NCBI GenBank assembly: GCA_003020925.1
Contig: PXRT01000013.1
Location: 146,520 to 210,519, forward strand
Source of the DNA: Halobacteriales archaeon QS_6_64_34
GTDB lineage: Archaea > Halobacteriota > Halobacteria > Halobacteriales > Haloarculaceae
Reading direction: 5' to 3'
DNA length: 64,000 nt
Program-made: the position numbers and the translations under genes
In this document: positions 57,768 through 64,000 of the stretch, piece by piece
How positions within the stretch are numbered: position 1 is the stretch's first letter
Layout: each line of letters starts with the position of its first letter
The notes under the pieces: model-generated
Seen by the model: only the letters and a program-made list of their open reading frames with translations
Told to the model about the DNA's origin: nothing
Database searches by the model: none

Positions 57768-58043
57768 TCACTCTTCCCACGTCACCTGGACGCCGTTGTC
57801 CCGCAGGATGACCCGATAGGTCGACCCGTCGCGGATATCGCCCGCCTCGATGTTCAGCGTAATCGTTCTGCCAGTCCGTCCTCGATGGCCGCCGTGAGTT
57901 CGTACGTGCCCGGCCAGCTGATTCTGGGGTCGAACTCCCGGGACGCGCTGGCGTCAAGGGACAGCGTCCGTCGTCTCGCCCCGACAGCCGGCCAGTGCGG
58001 GCGTCGAGAAGACGACTACGCCGAGAAGGGAGCGGCGGCACAT
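57768..58043 (-). pseudogene. Frameshifted small lipoprotein
   Basis: MCRRSLLGVVVFSTPALAGC (lipobox) then stop; other frames carry SREFDPRISWPGTYELTAAIEDG and ITLNIEAGDIRDGSTYRVILRDNGVQVTWEE*. Confidence 0.6.
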
Positions 58044-58051
58044 ACCAGCGG

Positions 58052-58519
58052 TCAGCTGTCGGTACCCTGCCGAACTTTCACGGCCATCCCCGTCTCGAAG
58101 TCGGCCATCCCGCCCCCGGGAAGCTCCGCGCGGCCGACGGCCAGCATGTCGCCGTCCTCGTGGACGACGAGCGCCTCGTCGCCGGGCCGGATGTCGGGGT
58201 CCGCCTGCTGCACGAACTTCGCGAACGCGTTGCGACCCTCGCGGACGAACGGCTCGCTCTCGTCGCCCACTACGACCCGGTGGGCGGGGGCGTCAAACGT
58301 CACAAGTAAGCGCCGGCCGCCGGCCAGCCCGAGGACGAAGCGGCCGTCGGTGGCGTAGGTGGCGATGCGGCCGTCGTCGGCGTGGACCTGGCGGGGCCGC
58401 CCCGAACTGGTGTGGGTGATGTCGATTCGGTCCACGGACGGGAACAGCGCCGCGCCGGCGCCGCGACCGAACTGGTAGTCGGCCCCACGACGGAGGCCAC
58501 GGAACTCGCTGTCGCTCAT
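58052..58519 (-). CDS. PUA-like/DUF7112 haloarchaeal protein
   Basis: FAKFVQQADPDIRPGDEALVVHEDGDMLAVGRAELPGGGMADFETGMAVKVRQG. Confidence 0.7.
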   Translation of the reverse strand: MSDSEFRGLRRGADYQFGRGAGAALFPSVDRIDITHTSSGRPRQVHADDGRIATYATDGRFVLGLAGGRRLLVTFDAPAHRVVVGDESEPFVREGRNAFAKFVQQADPDIRPGDEALVVHEDGDMLAVGRAELPGGGMADFETGMAVKVRQGTDS

Positions 58520-58659
58520 TGCCCGATTTGGCGGCCGTGTGGGTAACCCGCTTTCGGTCCGCGAGCAGCCGCCCGCGACCACGTGGATGTCACTCACTCC
58601 CACGTTGGTGGCCGCGTTTGGGGAAGTTTATACCCGGTGACTCGCTAGAGCCGACCACA

Positions 58660-58854
58660 ATGGCTACAGACAAGCGGAAAGTGTATGCGGGCGTCGCGCT
58701 ACTGGTCGTCAGCTCGGTGCTGATTCTCACGTCGGGCCCGTTTGATATCGACATCTCGACCACCATCGCCGGCGTCATGGGCGCCATCGCGGCGCTGGGA
58801 CTGGCCGCCGGTGCGTTGCTGGTCGGAACTTCCGAGGACGGTCGGGCAGTCTAA
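58660..58854 (+). CDS. Small two-TM membrane protein (64 aa)
   Basis: MATDKRKVYAGVALLVVSSVLILTSGPFDIDISTTIAGVMGAIAALGLAAGALLVGTSEDGRAV. Confidence 0.65.
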   Translation: MATDKRKVYAGVALLVVSSVLILTSGPFDIDISTTIAGVMGAIAALGLAAGALLVGTSEDGRAV

Positions 58855-58894
58855 ACGCAGTTCTTCTAGTTCGTCGTCCGCCCGCGAGCGGCCG

Positions 58895-59392
58895 CTATAA
58901 CAGGAATGTATCGGGCTCTTCGCTCAGGTCGACGAAGCCGTCGACAGCCGACTTGAGGTCCTCGGAGGAGGACTCCTCGAACCCCATCGCTTCGATGCGA
59001 CACCCCTCGTGGCGGACGTACCGACAGACGCGGGCGAAGTCGCCGTCGCCGGTACAGAGCACGATGGCGTCGTTGTGTTTCGCCAGCGTGACCGCGTCGA
59101 GGCTCATTCCCACGTCCCAGTCGGCCTTCTGGGAGCCGTCCTGGAACGTCTTGATGTCCTTGATACGGGTCTCGAAGCCGATGTCGGTCAGGGCCTCGAA
59201 GAACGTCTCCTCCTCCGGGGAGTCGGCGCGGATGACGTAGGCGATAGCGCGGGTGAGTTCGCGGCCGTCGACGGCCGCCTCGAGCAGTTCCGAGTAGTCG
59301 ATGTTGCGCGTGTAGAGACTCCGGGCTGTGTGATAGAGGTTCTGGGCGTCGGCCAGGACGGCCACGCGTTGCCCTGGGTGTGAGACAGTCAT
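58895..59392 (-). CDS. NYN domain protein (LabA/DUF88 family)
   Basis: VAVLADAQNLYHTARSLYTRNIDYSELL; DWDVGMSLDAVTLAKHNDAIVLCTGDGDFARVCRYVRHEG. Confidence 0.9.
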   Translation of the reverse strand: MTVSHPGQRVAVLADAQNLYHTARSLYTRNIDYSELLEAAVDGRELTRAIAYVIRADSPEEETFFEALTDIGFETRIKDIKTFQDGSQKADWDVGMSLDAVTLAKHNDAIVLCTGDGDFARVCRYVRHEGCRIEAMGFEESSSEDLKSAVDGFVDLSEEPDTFLL

Positions 59393-59592
59393 ACGGTGAT
59401 TTCTCACCTGAACCCGGATAGGTTTTCGGGGTCGGCGGAGAGCAAAAATGCTAAGTCGCTCTCGGACGCCCATGTGAGTATGCGACGGCGCCACGCAACG
59501 GTACGGCGGGTACCCAGCGGCGACGGCGTCGTCCCGAAACGCAAGCGCAAGCGGTGACTCCTGGCTCGCGGCGGGCGTGGCACTCCCGTCGC

Positions 59593-59667
59593 GGGTCGTC
59601 GACGCTCGGCGGGCGCGGTTCACCCGCAGGGGGTCGTCGACGCTCGGCGGGCGCGGTGCATCCGCAG
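59593..59667. repeat. Tandem duplication (two 37-bp units, 38-bp period)
   Basis: gggtcgtcgacgctcggcgggcgcggttcacccgcag and gggtcgtcgacgctcggcgggcgcggtgcatccgcag. Confidence 0.9.
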
Positions 59668-59737
59668 AGGGTCGCCTTCTCTTCGGTATCGACTGCAACC
59701 GGACGACTAATCCCACAGCGACACCACACACTCAGTA

Positions 59738-60664
59738 ATGACAGCACTGGACTTCCACGGCGTCTACCCCGCGATGTGTACGCCGTTCCACGACGACGAC
59801 GAGCGCAGTATCGACTTCGAGACACTCAGGCGAGACGCTCAGCGGCTCGAAGCCGCCGGCGTCGACGGCCTCGTTCCGGCCGGCTCCACGGGCGAGTCGG
59901 CGACGATGACCCACGACGAACACATCGAGGTCGTCGAGGCGGTCATCGACGCCGTCGACGACGTCCCCGTCATCGCCGGCACCGGCTCCAACAACACCCG
60001 AGAGGCCCTTTCGCTCTCCCGGCGGGCCGCCGACGCCGGCGCCGACGGGTTGCTCCTGATTTCGCCGTACTACAATAAGCCCGAACAGCGCGGCCTGGTC
60101 GACCACTACGAGACCATCGCCGACGCGGTCGACTGCCCGCAGGTCGTCTACAACGTCCCCTCGCGGACGGGCCAGAACATCGGGCCCGACACCGCCGTTT
60201 CCCTGGCGAGCCATCCGAACATCCAGGCGTACAAGGCCGCCAGCGGCGATATGAACCAGATTTCCGAGATTATCGAGCGCACGCGCGACGAGGAGTTCGC
60301 GGTGCTGTCGGGCGACGACGGGATGACCGTTCCGATGCTCTCGGTCGGCGCGGCGGGCTGTATCTCCGTGGCCGCCAACGTCGAGCCCGAACGTACCTGT
60401 GCGATGGTCGGCGCGGCGCTGGCCGAGGACTACGAGCGCGCCCGAGCGATTCACCACGAACTCGGACCGCTGTTTCGAGAGCTGTTCGTCGAGACCAACC
60501 CCATCCCGGTCAAGGAGGCGATGCGCATTCGGGGATACGGCCCGGCTCACCTCCGCCAGCCGCTGTCCCGACTCGGCGACGAGTATCTCGATGACCTGCG
60601 TGACGTGCTCGCCGCCCTCGAAACGGAGGACTTAGCGGACGCCTACGCGGAGCTAGAGCGATGA
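59738..60664 (+). CDS. dapA: 4-hydroxy-tetrahydrodipicolinate synthase
   Basis: GVYPAMCTPFHDDDERSIDFE; GLVPAGSTGESATMTHDEHIEV; LLISPYYNKPEQRGLVDHYE; VYNVPSRTG. Confidence 0.95.
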   Translation: MTALDFHGVYPAMCTPFHDDDERSIDFETLRRDAQRLEAAGVDGLVPAGSTGESATMTHDEHIEVVEAVIDAVDDVPVIAGTGSNNTREALSLSRRAADAGADGLLLISPYYNKPEQRGLVDHYETIADAVDCPQVVYNVPSRTGQNIGPDTAVSLASHPNIQAYKAASGDMNQISEIIERTRDEEFAVLSGDDGMTVPMLSVGAAGCISVAANVEPERTCAMVGAALAEDYERARAIHHELGPLFRELFVETNPIPVKEAMRIRGYGPAHLRQPLSRLGDEYLDDLRDVLAALETEDLADAYAELER

Positions 60665-61413
60665 CACGGATTGCGGTAAACGGCGCGGCGGGACGCATGG
60701 GACGGACAGTCATCGAGACGGCGGCCGACCGCGAGGACTTAGAGGTCATCGTCGGCTTCGATATCGAGGCCGGCGAGGTCGACGGGGTTCCGGTCGTCGC
60801 CGAGGACGTGGCCGAGGCACTGACCGAGTACGACGTAGACGTTGTCGTCGACTTCTCCGTCCCCGAGTCGACGCTGCCGCTGGCCGGGGCCTGCGTCGAA
60901 AGCGGCGTCGGCCTCGTCGTCGGGACCACGGGCTTCGACGACGACGGCCTGGCCGGACTGGACGCCGCCAGCGAGTCGGTGCCGCTGTTGAAAGCGACGA
61001 ACTTCTCGCGGGGCATCCAGGTGCTCCAGCGCACGGTACGGGAGGCGGTGCGGGCACTCGATGACTACGACCTCGAACTGATGGAGAGCCACCACGACGG
61101 GAAGGTCGACGCGCCCTCCGGGACGGCCAAGACCCTGCTCGAAGTCGTCCAAGCGGAGCGCGACGTGGAACCGGTGTACGGCCGCGAGGGGCATGCCCCC
61201 CGCGAGGACGACGAAATCGGTGTCTTCGCCCGCCGGGCCGGCGACATCCGTGGCGAACACGAACTCATCCTCGCGGGCAACGACGAGGTGTTGTCCCTCT
61301 CCCATCACGCCGAGGACCGCGCCGTCTTCGCCGCCGGCGCGCTCGACGCCGCCGCGTGGCTGGTCGGTAGAGAGCCCGGCCAGTACGAGTTCGGCGAGGT
61401 CATAGACGCGTAA
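60661..61413 (+). CDS. dapB: 4-hydroxy-tetrahydrodipicolinate reductase
   Basis: IAVNGAAGRMGRTVIETA; LVVGTTGFDDDGL; ELMESHHDGKVDAPSGTAKTL. Confidence 0.95.
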   Translation: MTRIAVNGAAGRMGRTVIETAADREDLEVIVGFDIEAGEVDGVPVVAEDVAEALTEYDVDVVVDFSVPESTLPLAGACVESGVGLVVGTTGFDDDGLAGLDAASESVPLLKATNFSRGIQVLQRTVREAVRALDDYDLELMESHHDGKVDAPSGTAKTLLEVVQAERDVEPVYGREGHAPREDDEIGVFARRAGDIRGEHELILAGNDEVLSLSHHAEDRAVFAAGALDAAAWLVGREPGQYEFGEVIDA

Positions 61414-61490
61414 CAGCGAAATATCCACGGTTTCTCACCGAGGCACGACGCCATTAAAAGACGGAGCGACAGTTCGAGGAGGTGAGCGGC

Positions 61491-61650
61491 CTACAACTGT
61501 TCGAGAGTCCACTGCTGGTTCTCGCCGCCGGCGTAACCGTACTGGTGGACGTTCGCACCGTCGCTGGTCGAGGCGTACTCGATGTCCAGTGCCTTCCCTG
61601 TGCAGCGACCCCAGCAGGGACCTCCATCGAGTACGTGGCTGCCGCGATGA
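61491..61650 (-). pseudogene. Ricin-type beta-trefoil (CBM13-like) lectin C-terminal remnant
   Basis: Minus-strand frame: GSHVLDGGPCWGRCTGKALDIEYASTSDGANVHQYGYAGGENQQWTLEQL*. Confidence 0.6.
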
Positions 61651-61730
61651 GTCCTGAGAGTCCGCCGAGGAAATCACGGCCACGAGTCGAACCCCCGACA
61701 GGTAATAGGGTCCGTGAAATATGGTCGTTC

Positions 61731-62561
61731 ATGAGTCTACAAGCAGACGTCGAAGCCCTCTGGGAACGGAAACAGGACGGACTGACGGCGGCCGACACCA
61801 CCGACGAGCATCTGGACGTGCTGGCGGAGTTTCTGGCCGCGCTGGAAGCCGGTGACGTTCGAGCAGCGGAGAAGTCCGGCGGCGAGTGGGAGGCAAATAC
61901 GTGGGTCAAGCAGGGAATTTTGCTGAACTTCGGCCTTCGGGAGACCGTCTCACGTGAGTACGGCGGCGTCACCTACCACGACGTGCTCCCGCTGCGTGAC
62001 ACCGACGACCTCGGTGACCGTGGCACCCGCAACACGCCAGACGGGACGACCATCCGCCGGGGCGCGTATCTGGGCGAGGACTGCATCATGATGTCGCCCT
62101 CCTTTGTCAACATCGGCGCCCACGTCGGTGACGGAACACTGGTCGACTCCTGTGACACCGTCGGCTCCTGTGCTCAAATCGGCGAGAACGTCAAGCTCGG
62201 CGCGAACACGCTCATCGGCGGCGTGCTGGAACCGGTCGAGAACGCCCCCGTCATCGTCGAAGACGACGTCTCCCTGGGGGCGGGCTGTCGGGTGACCAGT
62301 GGCTTCGTCGTCGGCGAGGGCTCTATCGTCGGCGAGAACACGCTCCTGACGCCGCGTATCCCGGTCTACGACCTCGTCGAGGCGGACGTCCTCTACGGTG
62401 AACTGCCGCCCGAGCGTCGCGCGTTCCAGCGCTTCGTCGACTCCTCCATCGGCGAGTACGACCTCATCCCCGGCGGCGCCTACAAGCCCGCCGTAGTGGC
62501 GACCGACATCGAGGAAGAGACCCTGGAAGCGACGGAGCGAGAGGACGCGCTGAGAGACTAG
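61731..62561 (+). CDS. dapD: 2,3,4,5-tetrahydropyridine-2,6-dicarboxylate N-succinyltransferase
   Basis: RRGAYLGEDCIMMSPSFVNIGAHVGDGTLVDSCDTVGSCAQIGENVKLGANTLIGGVLEP hexapeptide repeats. Confidence 0.92.
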   Translation: MSLQADVEALWERKQDGLTAADTTDEHLDVLAEFLAALEAGDVRAAEKSGGEWEANTWVKQGILLNFGLRETVSREYGGVTYHDVLPLRDTDDLGDRGTRNTPDGTTIRRGAYLGEDCIMMSPSFVNIGAHVGDGTLVDSCDTVGSCAQIGENVKLGANTLIGGVLEPVENAPVIVEDDVSLGAGCRVTSGFVVGEGSIVGENTLLTPRIPVYDLVEADVLYGELPPERRAFQRFVDSSIGEYDLIPGGAYKPAVVATDIEEETLEATEREDALRD

Positions 62562-62591
62562 CGGGGAAGCGAACGCAGTGAGCTTCCTCGC

Positions 62592-62993
62592 TTACACCGC
62601 GTTCGCGAGCGCCCGATGGAACGCCCCGACGGAGTCGAACCGGTCGGCGGGGTCGGCCGCGTCTTCGCACGATGGCGCGACCATCATCGCACAGGTCCCG
62701 GCCTCGGGGACGACGCTCCACCCGCCGACGAGTTCGTCGCGCCGGACCTCGAGCGTCTCGAACAGCGGGTTCCAGTAGAGGGCGCCGACGCTGCGGGGGG
62801 AGTCCCAGCGGACGATACACGGGTGGCAGTCGGCCTCCATCTTCGATTTCGCGTAACGGAGGGCCGACAGCTGTGAGTCGTGGGTGGTGTGGGTCTCGCC
62901 CCTGCGTGACCCTTTGCGGTAGTCCTCGACGACCCAGAGGCTCCCCTGCTTGACGAGTTCCAGCGGCTGGCGTCGTGGGACCTCCTGTTCCAT
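62592..62993 (-). CDS. Conserved hypothetical protein antisense within the lysine locus
   Basis: 133-aa ORF MEQEVPRRQPLELVKQGSLWVVEDYRKGSRRGETHTTHDSQLSALRYAKSKMEADCHPCIVRWDSPRSVGALYWNPLFE. Confidence 0.65.
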   Translation of the reverse strand: MEQEVPRRQPLELVKQGSLWVVEDYRKGSRRGETHTTHDSQLSALRYAKSKMEADCHPCIVRWDSPRSVGALYWNPLFETLEVRRDELVGGWSVVPEAGTCAMMVAPSCEDAADPADRFDSVGAFHRALANAV

Positions 62994-63056
62994 GATAGCT
63001 CCAATTCCTGCGTGTAATCGGCTGTTGGTGCAAAAATATGTTTGGGTACCATGCAA

Positions 63057-63284
63057 GGTAGTGTTTAGTTTAGTAGAAAACGCGGAAGAGAGCCAGAAAG
63101 CCCCGGCTGGCTTCGGTCGGGGGGCTCGCTGCGCTCCTCGGCCGTCGGCCTGCGGGCTCGACGTACGAGGCGACGCAAGCACTGCAACGAACGGGGTGAG
63201 TGAAGCGCGCAGCGAGTCGCAGTAGTCGAGCGGTCGGGGGCTTTCTGGCTGGTGACAGTCTGCATCGCCTCACTAAACACCACC
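63057..63284 (+). repeat. Dispersed repeat family A, complete copy (228 bp)
   Basis: ggtagtgtttag...ctaaacaccacc termini and core as at 53664-53890. Confidence 0.85.
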
Positions 63285-63449
63285 TTGCACGGGGCAGGGA
63301 AGAAGTCGGCGGCGTACTGGCCGGTGTAGTCCTCGCCGGTATCCATTCCGGGTGCCGGCTAGTGCATTCGTCTATTCTGGGATAAATATACAGGCCGACC
63401 TCGGTCGGGAGCGCAACCCTTGTTACCGGCCGTCGCCGTTGTTCGGGCA

Positions 63450-64000
63450 ATGAGTCACGACTCGCCGCCGGTCCGCCGCCTCGCGGACTGGGACCACGAC
63501 CGCCTCGGTCGGCTGGCGGCCGACCACGGGACGCCGCTGTACGTCGTCGACCTCGACCGGGTCGCACGGAACTACGACCGCTTCGCGTCGGCCTTCCCCG
63601 ACGCCCACGTGATGTACGCTGCGAAGGCCCACACCGGCCGCGCCGTCCTCGAGACGCTCCTGGAGACGGGCGCCGACATCGAGTGTGCCGCCGCCGGCGA
63701 ACTACAGCGGGCCGTCCAGGCCGGCGCGGACCCGGACACGCTCCAGTACACCGCCGTGAACCCACCCGACGCGGACCTCGACTACGCGGTCGAACTCGCA
63801 GCGGACCATCCCGGCCTCACCATCACCGGCGGCGCCCGCGACACCTTCGACCGCCTCGAAGACCGGGGGTACGACGGTCGGGTCGCCATCCGCGTCAACC
63901 CCGGTATCGGGACCGGCCACCACGAGAAGGTGGCGACGGGGAAAGACGCCAAGTTCGGTATCCCCTACGAGCAGGTGCCCGAGGTGGCCAAAGACATCGC
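63450..64000 (+). CDS. lysA: Diaminopimelate decarboxylase (partial, runs off the window)
   Basis: GTPLYVVDLDRVARNYDRFASAFPDAHVMYAAKAHTGRAVLETLLETGADIECAAAGELQRAVQAG. Confidence 0.92.
   Translation, partial: MSHDSPPVRRLADWDHDRLGRLAADHGTPLYVVDLDRVARNYDRFASAFPDAHVMYAAKAHTGRAVLETLLETGADIECAAAGELQRAVQAGADPDTLQYTAVNPPDADLDYAVELAADHPGLTITGGARDTFDRLEDRGYDGRVAIRVNPGIGTGHHEKVATGKDAKFGIPYEQVPEVAKDI

Noticed and set aside
53664-63284. The two family A repeats as ends of a 9-kb composite transposon
   Set aside because: Intervening genes are mostly housekeeping (tfs, trmI, NAC, dap genes) and no transposase or outer TSD is visible

Overview
The window is ordinary-looking haloarchaeal chromosome: high GC, dense acidic ORFs, many leaderless-style starts. 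It is probably Haloarculaceae, but that is inferred from protein families only. I found no rRNA, tRNA, CRISPR array, intact transposase, prophage or recognisable defence island. Core genes include nfi/rhomboid/polX, methylmalonyl-CoA mutase and epimerase, an XPB-Bax1 (DUF790) pair, grpE-dnaK-dnaJ, cetZ, ppa, rnhA, nreA, tfs, trmI/NAC and a dapA-dapB-dapD...lysA lysine locus cut by the window end. The most interesting material is intergenic. Three copies of a non-coding imperfect palindrome are each exactly 80 bp (140-219, 18373-18452, 29931-30010). Each is flanked by a 3-bp TGA/TCA direct repeat. One copy sits inside a longer 259-bp repeat whose empty site survives at 35083-35341, which is direct evidence of mobility. 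A related 70-bp element (12110-12179) has the same TSD. Two of the four insertions fall exactly on a TGA stop codon and duplicate it. Two larger related repeat families (about 227 bp and 259 bp) and several gene remnants (PPOX, MerB-like, ricin-type lectin, lipoprotein, PhoX frameshift) are also present. A three-hairpin structured region lies downstream of cetZ. All homology calls are from recognition of the translated ORFs, without database searches.
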